From Saccoglossus kowalevskii (lineage: Eukaryota > Hemichordata > Enteropneusta > Harrimaniidae), in the NCBI RefSeq assembly GCF_000003605.2, contig NW_003126392.1, positions 121,064 to 185,063 of the forward strand: a stretch of 64,000 nt of DNA. Reading direction: 5' to 3'. The notes below the pieces were generated by a model. It was not told the origin of the DNA and did not search any database. It saw only the letters and a program-made list of their open reading frames with translations. The position numbers and the translations under genes are program-made. Shown in pieces: positions 36,101-51,100 of the stretch (positions are counted from its first letter, which is position 1; each line of letters opens with the position of its first letter).

Positions 36101-39100
36101 CCCATGCATGTATGTCGTCAGTGACTTGCATGCTGTGCTCACACTAATTCTTCTATTGAATTGAATGTCTAGTAGAACTGTTTTTCAGTTACATCACTGG
36201 ATGTGCTATTATTCCTCTTACATGTATATAGTGGATAAATTGTCTTCTCCTTTCCGTATCCAACTCATATTTTGCATTCAGATGTAGTTTTATTGCAGAA
36301 CACTGCCATGCAGTCCTTGTTGAAAGTTACATGTATGTGTAGATGTCCGAAATAGAATACTATAGAATACTTTATTTTTGCTGGAATTAATTTTCGCTGA
36401 AAAGGCTTTATGGGTGTTTTGTCTGTAATTTATTTTCACTTAGTTTTGATGAGTTGAAAATTAAAAAAAAGTATATTCACTGGATTTTATTTTCACTGAA
36501 GTATCCCTTCAGTGAAAATAGCGAAAATAAATTCCAAGCAAAAATAAAGTATTCTACAGTACATGCAAAGTGAGTGTATGTATGGTTGTGACCATCTCGC
36601 ATAATGTCAAATAATTTATTTATGTGCTGTAAAATACTTTATTACTGCTGGAAATAATTTTCACTGAAATGCAATTTTGGCTGTTTTGTATGAAGTTTAT
36701 TTTCCCTGATTTATGATGAGTTGAATGTAAAATATACTTCAGTTAGTTGTAAACATTCAAACTGTCATGGTATAGCATCCTAGATAGAATAGATACATGT
36801 ACATGTATTTACTCTATTAGAAATATATCGTATTTGGAGGTAAATGTATCGTATTTGGAAGTAAATGTATCGTATTTGGAGTTGAATGTACCATATTTGG
36901 AGGTAAATGTACCATATACACTGTACATGTACATGTATGTATTAAATCACCATGATACATGTATGTCATGTTTGATATGGGTCCCATGCGATGCAGTATT
37001 TTTCTTATATGACTTCCAATAATAAAAAAACAAACAACCATCACCCTTCAATAATGACTTCAGTGAATTGTGCTTCTGTTCCCTGAAATTTGTCTCTTAG
37101 AGCCATGTGGAGTACTGAGTCAATACAAAAAAGTGATGATGCCAAATACATGAGGATTTTCTAGTGTATAAAGATACGCTAGTGTCAGCAGTTGCAGAAA
37201 GGCTTGTCATTGTGATATAAAGTCTGTTCCTTCTCATCTCATACTTGTAGTACGGTATTATGCCTGTCTATTTGTATTGATTTCTCAAGAGGAACTCACT
37301 CATTCTTTGCTAAGATCTTCTCAAGGTGACGTGTTTTACAAAGTAGACATTTTATTTTTCTTGTACAACTATCTACTAATGTCTTGAAGTAAATTGCTTG
37401 TCGGTAACATATGTACACTAAGTACACTTGGCTGTCATTCAAACTTGTACATGTATACATGTAGGTAGTGTCAAATTTGTTGGAGATTGAACTCGGCATG
37501 TGTCAGTATTGTACATTTGTACTTGCCACAGTTAAAAACTTTCCAAATACCATATTTGCTTTATTAACAAGTCACTTCACGATGAGCGTCTTTTGCGGTC
37601 AGTAATATTTACGAACATTTTTGTTCACTATTGGCGATCCGCTCCACTAGGATTGCCCTTAAAATCAATTTTATGTGTCTGTGTGTGTGATTTCCAGTGT
37701 TTTCACGTATTAATTCTGTGATTTTTTTAGCTTGGCCTATTTCCCTCAAACTTGGCAGGCAGGTCACACCATCACCCTAGTTATTAGGTAAAATCTGAAA
37801 AAAAAATTGGCTCCCGTTGCCATAGTAACAGCAAAAAATTGTTTTTTTTTGGATGGCTTCGTGCCAAATGTATCTCCTCCTACAAATTTAGAATAATTTT
37901 GACTCTTCTGTGATTTTTTTGGTTGGGCCGATTTGGTTCAAACTTGGCAGGCAAGTCACACCTTCACTCTAGTTAGGTTGTAAAATCTAAAAACAAATTC
38001 TGGCCCACCGTTTCCATGGTAACAGCCAAACAATTTTTCGTATACCTTCTAACTCTACAATTCTAGGATTAAGTAGCTCATTCTACTTAGCTTGAGTGTG
38101 CATACATTTAATGGTTGTTTTATGTCTTTTTTCATTATCGAGAAACTTGACCTCAAAGTTGGGGTAACTTTTCACCAGCGGCTTTTAACTGCTCTGTGTT
38201 TTTTTTGACTTGGCTGATTTTGGTCATACTTGACAGGCAGACGGACGGACCGTCACTAATTGAAAGAAAATTCTCGCTCACTGCTGCCATGGCAACAGCC
38301 AGAAACTGATTTTTGGATACTTTCGCCCCAAATTTTTTTCCGTCCTACCCGTCTTGTAATTGCAGTGTATATGTGGGGGGGGGGTTATTTNNNNNNNNNN
38401 NNNNNNNNNNNNNNNNNNNNNNNNNNNNNNNNNNNNNNNNNNNNNNNNNNNNNNNNNNNNNNNNNNNNNNNNNNNNNNNNNNNNNNNNNNNNNNNNNNNN
38501 NNNNNNNNNNNNNNNNNNNNNNNNNNNNNNNNNNNNNNNNNNNNNNNNNNNNNNNNNNNNNNNNNNNNNNNNNNNNNNNNNNNNNNNNNNNNNNNNNNNN
38601 NNNNNNNNNNNNNNNNTTTTCCGTCCTACCCGTCTTGTAATTGCAGTGTATATGTGGGGGGGGGGGTTATTTTCGTTCATCGTAATTGCAATATTTTTTT
38701 GTTCGTACAACGTAAATTGAAAAAATTTATTCCGTAATTCTGTAATCACAGGCTAGATATACAATGTAATCATCAAGTATTTTTTTCGTACACCGTAAAA
38801 ATGTGTAATTTTTCTCGATACGTACAAGAATTTACATCCAAATAAAAAAGTCGTAAAGAATAGTCCAGGGGAATTACATTTTCGAAACTGTAAAACTACT
38901 AGATGACACAATTCACTGCAAAATTCCATTTTCACTGTAAACTGTAAAAACGTGTTTTTTCCTTGTAAATTGTGAAAAGCCCTTTTTATTTCCCGTAAAA
39001 CTGTACCAGCTACCCCCTTGCCCACCCACTATTTTGGCTACCTTGCACACTGGTAGAGATCACCGGCGCCAACATTGTTACACTGTATCAATGTAATCCC

Positions 39101-42100
39101 AACGCAACTTTGAACTATGAATGAACTGTAAATGCTGCCTTCAATCTAGAAAATACTATCGCAAAACATTTGGAAATAATAAATTTAACAGCAGAATACA
39201 AAAAAGTGACTTCTAACGTTTTTTTGCGAACTTTGTATACGGGGCCAGGTTTTATTTATAAACTGACGTTAGCTTCACGTTCATGTCCTACCATGGCAGC
39301 AGCCGAAAACATGATGTTGCTTGTTTTTGAGTGGAGTGGAGCGGATCGCCAACCAGCCTACCGGCTTGTTTTATAAACTGGTTTGGCAATTCCTACCACC
39401 AATTAGACCATGTCACAGCATTTCGGCTACTTTTCCAACAAATCCTAAATCACTCGATAATTTTGTGTACTTTACATTTGTACTATGATTACATTTTAAG
39501 TTACGATCATTTTAATGCATACATGTACACTCATAAAAATACCCCTAAAATAAGAGAAATTAGGATATAGCCTTGACAAAAAGGCATTATTATTCCTTGT
39601 CTTAATATTGCATTTTTTTTATATCTGTGTAACTTCATGTGGGAATCCTGACGAAATTTAAAATTCAGTTCACAACGGTTTTGCAATATTAGAGGCTGTG
39701 AACTTGTCCATGGAGACTGCAAATTAATAAATACTGTATTCACTGACATTTATTTTGTTTCCACAGTATCTTTTTCTTACTGGTGTGGCTACAGTGACTG
39801 TGAAGTGTTTTTGTTTTGTCGATTGTTGTCAGTTGTTTGTTTTGTGTTCTTGGAATTTTGTTAAAAAAAATTAACAACGGTTAAATAGGTATGTTATTTC
39901 CATTTTGCAGTATATCGTAAACAGTACTTGTATACTTTGTTATCCAGCATAAATATCAGATTGTTCGGAAGAATGAGGTTGTAAATTTCGTTCATTAATG
40001 TTGTAAGATGACGCTTTCTCCGGGCCTTCAGAGTCCCATGTTGACTATGTCCTGGTCTCTTTACTCACTTGTTGTCAGCGTCTGAGTGGTATATACAAAA
40101 TACGACCAAGTAAACGTCAAAATATTAAAAAAACAGAAACCTAAAAATCAGTTGCCGATTCCAAGAGAGCCGCAAAACCAAAACAATCTCTCGGCCGTCG
40201 CCGTCCACAGCAGCGATTTGATTTTACACATCGAAATTGAGAATCGCATGTGTAGACATATTGCATAGAAATGAACACTTTATACATCTATCCCGGCCAG
40301 CAATCGAATCATCAATCTTCATGAGTGATGTAACTGGCATTTCCATCTATTTGCTTCTATTCCCACTATCCTAAAATGCTCAAGTGAATGTTGTCAAATT
40401 CGCGAGTATGCGTATTTTCGTACAGTGGCGTAAATATTGCTACAATCAAAAACGCGCTGAACAGAAAGTCAATTCTGGGCTAGTACCATTGTCAAATTCT
40501 GGGGAGTAGATGACTATTTATATGGGAGACGTTACAATAAGGAACTATTAAAATTGTTCGATTTGCATATCAAAATCCTTTATTGGAACAGAGCATGTTC
40601 TATATTCACCAAAAAACAAAGTTGTTATGTTTCTAGACACACAACAGACTCGAAACAATAGAAACCGTCCAATCCGAGCAACCTGCGTTCTTGAAAATCG
40701 AGTCTTATCGCCCTTGCGTTTCCGAGCAAAAAAACGTTGAGGCCAAAACTGACCGATTTTCGCCCAATCTTCTATGATTTTTCATAATTTAGCTAATTCA
40801 ATCCAGTGGTTAGATAGAGTATTTATTAGAGACGCCCGGAGAACCAAAATCTATGATGTAAATCGCTCCGGCGACTAAAAATCTGCGAAAATGGCCAAGG
40901 GGGTGAGGGACTGCATTTCAAAAACATATTTTATATATAGGGTATATAATAATGCATCTTCAATAGAAGTGCATATAAATCAAAAAATCACATTTGTTGT
41001 TTACTGAAACATTAACATATTGCAGTACTGGACTGTGTTTGCACCCATGCCTGCCCAGTCAAGCACCCACCTCCGTCTTTTGTGCAATTTTTATATTCGG
41101 GATGACATTCAACAAATGTAATACCTTGGTCTTTGATCATTGCTTAACGAATACAGGTAATCGTGTTTATATGATACAGCGTGGATATAGACCGCCATGA
41201 AAATTGCTAGTTTTCACATATCAGTTTTTTGAAAAAACTATGCCGTTTATTTGCCGGAATCAATTCCAACAGATCGTACTTTTTCATTGATAATTCACTT
41301 CCTCATTGCGTTACCAGAAAGTCTTCGTGAATTTCCGAAGCATTGTGTCGGTACAACACAGCATTCTGAACGATTAATAACATTAGGTCAAAGGATGTTG
41401 TTGCAGATCAAATTATGAATACATCATGGCGGAAAGTGCTTTTCATCGAGAGTTTGCGTACAATCCAACACATTCGTCAGTGGAGATAATGATGAAGATT
41501 TTGACTTTGACTGTGTTCCAACAGACTTGCACTATTAAAGTTGCATGCAGTAGTGCACCTTCTTTTCAGAGGGTGAGTGATATGTTGTGAGAGGTATTTG
41601 AGGTGTATTGTCCTGTAATATGTCATGTGTTTGGATTGCATGTGATAAGAGCCTATATCAAGTGAGATGTATTGTCCTGTAATATACCATGTGTTTCGAT
41701 TGCATGTGATAAGAGCCTATGTCAAGTGAGGTGTATTGTCCGTAATATACCATGTGTTTGGTTTGCATGTGATAAGAGCCTATTTCAAGTGAGATGTATT
41801 GTCCTGTAATATACCATGTGTTTCGATTGCATGTGATAAGAGCCTATGTCAAGTGAGGTGTATTGTCCTGTAATATACTGTGGAATACTTTATTTTTGCT
41901 GGAATTAATTTTCGCTGAAAAGGCTTTTTGGGCGTTTTGTATGGAATTTATTTTCACTGATTTTTGATGAGTTTAACGTGAAATATAGGAAAAAAAGTAT
42001 ATTCGCTGGATTTTATTTTCACAGAATCATCCCTTCAGCGAAAATAGCGAAAATAAATTCCAAGCGAAAATAAAGTAATCTACAGTACCATGTGTTTGGA

Positions 42101-45100
42101 TTGCATGTGATAAGAGCCGATGTCAAGTAAGGTGTATTGTCCTGTAATATACCATGTGTTTGGATTGCATGTGATAAGAGCCTATGTCAAGTGAGGTGTA
42201 TTGTCTTGTAATATACCATGTGTTTGGATTGCATGTGATAAGAGCCTATGTCAAGTGAGGTGTATTGTCCTGTAATATACCATGTGTTTGGATTGCATGT
42301 GATAAGAGCCTATGTCAAGTGAAGTATCACATTGTGGCATGCCTGCGAGTATACCAATAATCATGCTGGATACCTTGTCATCTATGTTGATTGTCACTGG
42401 ACAGAATTGTGGTATGGAAAAACACATTGTGGCATTCCTGTGAGTTTACCAGTATTCATGCACATGTTTTTTTATTGCCTATAACAGTATAGACTCTCAT
42501 AAAAGTGATCTCTGATAACCTTCGAGTATTACTGATTCGCTATAAAACTGACAATATCTCCCTCATTAACCGTTTATGCTCACCTGAAACCATTTGAGAT
42601 CTTATTGACATATGTCGACTGTCTTTTCTAAACGCTTCAGGTATGTTTCTAGTGTCTTTCTTTCTTTTCCCATTATCATTCCTAAACACCACAGTATGAC
42701 AGAACGCCATCCATCGTCAGTGTTTCTGATCAAACAACTCATTTTTAGCTTAGCTGTCAGGAGAAATAGAGCTCATTGTACAACTCACTAATATTTTGAT
42801 GATTTTTTGTTCAAAACTCCTATTTTTGACTTTTCTTGAAAAATTGCTCTTCCTAATTGGTTGGAAATTGGGTGCATTACAAATGAATTGAGACTGCTAT
42901 ATTTGACAGCCTGATATAGTTCCATAGAAAAGAATAAAATTAAAAAGGCCATATATTGATAACAAGGTTGTATTGTTCTTTCCGAATGATGCCCATCTTC
43001 CTAGCATTCAAGGTTGTGTGCTCCATTTTCACTTTCAAAGAATGCCTAATTTGAGTGGTTGATATTCATATTTTCTCTCCAAAAATAGCAATTTTTATAT
43101 TGTACACTTACGCATCAATATGCCAATGGTACATGTATGAATATTTCCCAAAATGATTTCATTCTGAATTGCATTAATTATTCAATGAGTTGTAATTTTT
43201 GATGAGTGAAATCTCCTTTTAAAATCAAATCAATGTGAGCATGTAAAATGACAAGACGCAATGAATAAGCTCAAAATACTGAAATTATTCAGTTTTGGAA
43301 ATTAAACCAAATAAACATTCTTTTTCATTGTTGATTTATGTATATCTTTATTCAGTGGAGTTTCAATTTCTTAATTCATAATGGTGTAGACATGCATAAG
43401 AATAAAATTGATTGTGTATAATGGACAGTTTTATGGATTATTTGTGGCATTATAGCAACAATAATATTGCTAATAATGTTTGTATCAAGTCTGATTAGAT
43501 AATAAATCATCGCTTGGTGATTACAGTAACATGTACATAAGTTTTGTGTCCTGTCTAACATTACTAACACAGGAAATAACATCAATATTTGATCAGAAAC
43601 TTGCAACATCGCTGGCTTGCACTGTTATAGAGGAAATATTGAAAACCCAAAATAAATCCAGCGTTATTAAGTAATTTACGTTTAAAAATAGCTCTATGTC
43701 CCCCAAAAATTTTTTTAATCTTACTTTCAATGGTTTAATTGCAAATTACTAAATTAATCTGTCCATTTTTATCAAGGTGAAATCTGCTAGTACATGTATT
43801 TTGAATAAATAATGCATACATGTACTTGTACATGTTAAAGCATTGTGATGTATTTAACCAATTTGGCACCCAGTAACCTCATCTCCAAAAATCTTGATTT
43901 TCAAGGAGGGAGGTACAAACATGTACTTAATCGAGCATCCCCTTTAAAAAAATTGTCAAAATGTAAATTTCACTCACTATTAGTACATGTATGTGTTAGT
44001 TATCGTTGCCACAAACGTGTACATCACTATTATGTAACAGTAATTCAGATGATGTAAATAATCTGACGGAAAATTAATGCAAACAAAAGATAATCAAGAA
44101 AATAACAGCAGTAACTCAAAATGAAAAAAACTAAAATCATTATTGTATACAAACATTTTTTACCATCAACAAACAATCAATCAATCGAGCATGTGACCTC
44201 TTAGCTCTATTCTGTCGACCCACTGCTATAACAAATTATTACTCGTGTTATGTAGGAGAATACTGCATTGTGGTTGTCAGTAATGTGATAATGAAAATTA
44301 AACATGGGTGCCAGAACCTTTTTTCACTGTGATGCTTGAATAAACATTTTGGTTATCCCCCTTCAAGATTGTACTATATGTACCTTTAAGTTTTCACTTT
44401 TATTAGTTCGTGTTCCAACGAAGTTCAAACTAATCATACATAATCTTTTCTCGGCTTGCATACACTGTTTGCTTTATGCATTTGTTTTGTGAACTGATTG
44501 AAGATTGCCAACTTCTGGCCATTTTAGTGCTAAAATGCACCCAAATCAAGCAAAATGGTCAATGTGTGTCCATTTTTAGGCCTATGTATTGATTTTCGTG
44601 TGAGCATGCGTCCATCCACCCATCTGGACCTGTATCTCGAACATTCCTTCCTCATTCAAATTCAAACTTCACTCACACATAATAAACCTTGAAATATATA
44701 CATGTATATGCACGTTCATTCATTTCATGATCCAATTCAAGAAGCCCGAATGATGGTCATTTTAATGTTGAAATTCATCAAAATCAAGCATTCCACCATT
44801 CCAGAACCAGATTTCAGTCGTACATGCATAGATTTTGTTCTAACTTGGTACACACATTAGACGTTATGGGACCTGTTATTTCCAGATCAGATTTAAATTG
44901 GTCAACTGCCGGCCATTTTGTGTAAATGAAGCTGATCCAGCGACATGCCATGACCAATAATGTAATGTAAATCATACATCATGTCACACATAAATTAATG
45001 CATTTTAATTTGTTAGACAATCCAATTCAATATAGCAGAATGGTGTTTATTTTAATCTCAAAAATTCATCAAAATCGAGCATTTCTGCAATGGGCAGCTA

Positions 45101-48100
45101 TTGTATATCTATTTACATACTTTGAAACGTGTATGTTTATATAATGGGACCATAATGGTTTTTTTCAGATTGAGTTAAAAATGGCTGAATGCAAATGATA
45201 ACAATCACAACTACATTATACATTGTGTCATTTATTTCATATTCTCTTTCAAAATGGACTTTGTTCAAACTTCATACTGACACATTTGCCAGAGCCTTAT
45301 CTGCCACATTTCCATTAACCCAGTTGCTTTTACTTTGTGTAAACATGTCATGAGACATACCATATGGTATTTGATCCATTAGAAATACATCTCTAATAGA
45401 AGTGTGCATACCAGTATAAGCTCCATCAAAGCGCATCTCCAATATTAGCACATAAAAACCCAAAATTGCTTGTCTTGTTTACTGAATCAATAAATATGAT
45501 CTATTTTTATACTTAGTGCTTGCATTAACAGACCAAATACAATACAAAAAAATTGCATTCATTATGTACTGGATCATTAATTTATTATAACTTCAGTATG
45601 GTCACATTTTTGTTACTTGAGAGAATACGTTGTGTGTACGTGTGCATTGCATATACAGTCTTGTAAGATCTTACAATGAAAATGTGCTAGTGCTGTGTAC
45701 ACATGTTGCAATTCTCATCAGGAAATTAGTATACAATTACATAGTGCTGCAATCTCGTGATTTATCCAAACAGTAACTTGTAGAAATTAGTCTCGGAAGA
45801 AGAATAGGCACCATCACAAGAGTAATAATTGTAATATCAATGCAGCCCAGATGTGTACACTTCAATTGATAACAGTCGTTTCCTGATAGTTTTATATCCG
45901 ACTTATAAAGTATGTTTTATATATTTCTATATAAGTATATTTCTACAATACATGTGGTTCCTTCCAAATGAGTTTTTGCCTGTATACGTGTGCCTAATCA
46001 AATTGTGTCTCAAAGACTTTGTTCTTTGCGGTGGGACAATGAGTGATACTAAAGATTTTCTGCTAAAAATAAGAAAATTATTAATATTAAATATAATTTT
46101 TATTATTACAGTGACCAAACCAAGCTTTTGAAAGGAAAAGGCCTTGGATTAATAACAAGAAAAAATGCTTTCATATTTTTTTTCATTGCAATGGGGAATA
46201 TAATAGACTTTTATTGTCCCTGACATGAACCGATTCAGTTTATTCCTTTTAATGACTACCGGTACTCTGAGAGTTCTGGTAAATTGATGAGATACATGTA
46301 TCAATTCTGTCTTTTTATTGTGCTTTATTCAAATGGTGGATTATTGCTCAATTTTACTGAACAAAGAAAGAAATGTGTAACCTAAAAAAATGCTAATAAT
46401 ATAAAGATTTGCAACTACATTTATTACTATTGCAGCTTTTGTTGTATATAAAAACTGGAGTAGATAATTTACCAACACGGTATTTGCTTTTTAGCGTAAT
46501 TATGTTTTTTGTGTTCAAATTTCATAATTGAATGAATATATTCTTGATTTAAATCATTTTATCTTGTACCCCCAAATCAAGAGAAACATAGTTTCCTTGT
46601 TCTCAATATATGTGTATGTGTACATGTACATGTACAGGAGATGAATTTCTGTTTACCTATTTCTCTTTCTTTGTCTGCCAATTAAGTATGGTAATTTGAT
46701 TAAAATGACAGGAGTGGTCAACCTTTTGATTTTAAAAGTCCCAACTGTATTTAATTCAAACTTCACTAAATGACCATTAAATTATACACAGTGTTTTTTG
46801 TTGTGCAATCTTTTGCAATGCTTGCTCAACCAATAATTCATTTAGTGTTGTCTTTATCTAGTCATTGTGGTCATGTATGATGTCCAATGTTTGAATGACT
46901 TGCATACATGTATATGTTGTAATTACATGTAAAGCTTGGATATCTACATTAGATTGCATCTCTTCATGGCAAACAGAGTTGTATTAAATCTCGAAAAAAT
47001 TTCCCACATTGCAGTATAATTTTTAGCTCCGCTGTCGACTTTGTCGTGCGGAGCTTATCATATGAGTGATTGTCCGGCGTCGTTCGTGTCAATGTTTTAC
47101 TTTTTCGACTTCTTCTTGAAAACTACAAGCCTGAATGCTTTGATACTTGGTGTATATGTACCTTGGGTAGACCTCTCTCAGATTTGTTCATTTCATGATG
47201 ATATCTTTAATTCTCTAATTTTGGTGAATATTTTTGTCATTTTTGGTAAAAAGTGATATTTTCAACTTCTTGTTAAAAACCGCAAGTCCAATTGCTTTGA
47301 TATTACATATATAGATACTACATATGGACCACTCTCAAATTTTTTCATTTCATGATGATATCTTCAATTCTCTAATTTTGATGAATATTTTTGTCATTTT
47401 TGGTAAAAAGTGATATTTTCTTCTTGTTAAAAACCACAATCATTTATGGTTAAAAATTATATTTTTGAATTGAAAACAGCAAGTCCCATTGCATTGATAC
47501 TATGTATATTGTTCATTTTCTAATGATATCTTATGTTCTTTAATTGAAATGTGCATTGCTAACAGCGGAGCTATCTCAGCCGAGAGGCTGCTTGTGTTAT
47601 AATACTCCCTCTTGTGCCATAACACAGGATTACTTCTACTAGAGATGTGTGCCTCAGACTTTTACCAGATTATGGCTCCAAAGGCAGCCATTACTACATG
47701 TACATGTACCTGTTAACTTACCTTTACTTAAAGGAATATGAATATCTATCAGTAATAAAACTATAATAATTTGTATTAAAATGCCATTTATTTATGTTAT
47801 CTTTATATTTCAGTACCCAAGCTGAGATGGCACATACCTGTCGTGGAACTATCAACTTAGCTGGAGCTTATATTGATACTGAAGATACCTGCAACTTTGT
47901 CATTTCCAGTGGTGCACAGACATTTCATCTGAAAGCCAGCTCTGAGGTAGAGAGACAAAGATGGGTGACAGCATTAGAACTTGCCAAGGCTAAAGCCATA
48001 CGCATGATGGAAGCTGCCTCAGGTTGGTCCTAACATCTTGTTTTTAATGGTGTATCCTGTTCAGTGTTTTAGGTTCTACTTATATATACATGCAGTGATT

Positions 48101-51100
48101 CAGATGCTTACCAGACATCAGCAATTGACTGGTATTTTTTACAAAGTATCCTAATTTTGTTAAATCATTTCAGACTAAGGGCCTAAGTGTTTTCTGTTAA
48201 ATTTACTGTTTTAGACTCCAAAATGTGGCAAATAATTATAAAATGTTCCATGACATTAGTTGCCATTTTGGACTAAATATGCTAAGCTCATTTGGAGACT
48301 TCAGAACCCTGACATGACCTTAACATTTATACGCTGGGGCATCCAATATATACAAGTCACAACACTGCACCACACAAAAAGATTTACTATATTCAAAATG
48401 ACAACTCCACCACACAAAAAGATTTACTATATTCAAAATGACAACTCCACTAGACAAACAGATTTATCATCTGATTTGTTTGCCTTGGAATTTATTGATT
48501 TCTTGTGACATCAAGCCATATATCCTTTTTTCAATGACTGCAATATTTGGTTTATATGAACTTCTATTACAGATGCACTTCTAATAAAACAAACACAGTG
48601 TAACTTTAGTATAGGTGTGGAGATTTGGTTTAGAGAGTGTATATCATAATACATGTAGTTGTACTGGTACAGTACATGTCATGTGGGACCCATTTCCAAC
48701 ATGATAACCATGAATATTTTATGGTAATAATGTCTCTGTATCGGATGAGTTTAATATGAAGGTTGTACATTGTATGTATGAAAAATTTAAATTACAGTAC
48801 TTACAGTGTGGTATCGCCCTCTAGTGGCAAGGTTTTCAAATCTGATATTGAAGTAAAACATCATTTATAATCAGTTTCCAATTTACAGTTTGCTCTGTGC
48901 TACTGGGAGTGGCTTTTGGATCAATTGGCAGTGTGTATATATATATATATATATGTGGTTTTGATTGATTGAAAAGTACATGTAATTGAGAAGTATCATA
49001 TGTATCTTCATGCATTGTAAACGTGCTGTGTATGATGAGAAATATTCATTACCTTACAAGTCATGGTCACACAACAGGCATAGACAAAACTACCCCATAT
49101 CGGTTATCAAAACATCATAACAATCTTAGTGATTTTTGTTATGACACTTCATCTTTTTTTATTTACTGAAAACATGTATGGTGCATTTACATGTATTTGT
49201 ATTAAATGTAATGATAACAATTTGTCTTTGAAATTGCATAACCGTATAAGGGATTCATATTAGAAAACAGCTTTTTGTTGCCCTGTTACCATACAAAGTT
49301 TCTGCGTGTGGATATTTATAAACTTCTTTTCCCATATGAACTATTGTAAACACAAAAATGAAAACTTGTGCGACTTGGAATGTTTTCACTATCTGTAAGT
49401 GTGAGTAAAAATGTATTCTCCAATTCTACAACTTTGACTCCCCTTTCTTATCACTGATAAAGGGCATCTGGATGTAACATTAATTTGGTATGACTAAATT
49501 AGTGCATTTATCTTGATCAATTTACATGGGCTTTAATAGGACTGTGATTTACATTGGTGGAACATTGATTCTATTAGCTTTGGGTCCATAGCTCTCTACT
49601 TATGTCCATTCTTGTTATTTGTTGCCTTTTTTCTGTGAGATGCATGATTTTTTTGGGAAAAAAAGTGTTGGAAAGTCTTTGTAGAAAAAGGGCCACAATT
49701 GTTGATGACAATAGGCACAAATAGAACTATGGACCCATAGCTAGAATTCAATAACATTGCCAAACTTATGGAAAACATGGCTTTCAATTTTTAATTAGTC
49801 CTCATCTTCTTTTTTTGTGAATGCCACAAATAGTTCTTACATTATGTTATATGATGACAAATCTGTCGGTATGTTTGGTCTGGTTCCTGTCTAGATGATT
49901 CAGAATTCATGGTACTTGTACTATGCAGGAGTGGTGTACCGATAATAGAATAAAAATACCGATAGGGTTACAGTAAAACCAGTCTAAAGAGAATCCTGTA
50001 AGTGTATATTAAGAGTTACTTGCAGGGTTTGCGCTTGTGTCTCGGCAAGACGAGTCCCACTTCCAAAATTTTGAGAAATAGAAATTTTATCCTAGATAAC
50101 CTTATTAGAGATTGGACCCCAGCCTGCCTGAAAAACTGGGTTCCTTTTCAATAATTTGAGTCAGGGAAACAAAATATGGGGTTAACGCGATCCCTGACTT
50201 GTCTAATCTAAAATTATGTGTTGAGGTATACAGTAATGACTTATTTGTTTTCATCACAAACAAAATTGTATGTAAAGTCAAGAAACTTTTCATACCAATA
50301 ATGTTATTGCATTCCGAATCTTAAAATATACTTGAAAGCATGTGAAAAATAAAATACTGTATTTTCTCTATTAGAAGCGCATCTCTAATAGGAGCTCATG
50401 TAAACCAAACATCAAATTGGCTGTATACTAAATCAATAAAATATGAAAATATAGAATATGCACTTCTAATAGAACTAATACGGTAGACCCAATTTAATTA
50501 CCAAAAATTAGAAACTGTTTCAGTTAACTTTTAGCACACACAACACCAATATTTTCAGAATCAAATTTAATGCTAAAATTCATTTTTATATGACATGCAT
50601 ATTTCAAATTGAAATTATTAATATTATGTTATTAATGTGCAAGTTGAATTATAGCAGTATATGATTTGCATATTTATTGGGGTGCAGCTGTTTCCTGCTT
50701 AGACAACAGCACAGCTAGAATGGCATGACCTAAATGATACCATGCACCAATTGGTTCTTTGCTCATCAGCCAGTAGAATTATTACAGACAAGAAGAGGCC
50801 TAATACTGCCAGCATGCTTTACATAGTTTGCTCTGACCCTGCAATGTAATCTATCCAACGTGGGAGCTGGCTAGCCCTCTCATCCGGTCACATTACAGTT
50901 ACAAAACTGGGTAAAAACTTGTGTGCAATCAGTTCATTTTGTTGTTTTTCGACTGGTTACTGCTATCTCTATGTGAGCTCACGTTACTGGTATACATGTA
51001 TATTCAGCCGTGTGTGTGTGGTGCCGTAAGGTCATCATGATGGTTATTCTTAGTTATGCCAACATTGCGTTACTTCACTGTTCTACGTAAATGTAGATTC

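Larger units (their letters stand above)
27182..47813 (+). other. OSBP: OSBP intron 1, 20.6 kb
   Basis: GTGAGT to TATATTTCAG. It splits the PH domain between strands 3 and 4. No nested gene was recognised; the larger open frames (30834-31118 minus, 31705-32016 minus) lack recognisable homology. Contents are the repeats listed separately. Confidence 0.85.

Noticed and set aside
36817-37044. Repetitive peptide frames on both strands
   Set aside because: Caused by the 21-bp tandem repeat, whose length is a multiple of three.
38260-38749. Several open frames of 125-135 codons
   Set aside because: They consist mostly of N and exist only because the gap has no stop codons.
41600-42320. CRISPR-like array
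   Set aside because: The repeats are contiguous, the genome is eukaryotic, and the one interruption is a MITE, not a spacer.
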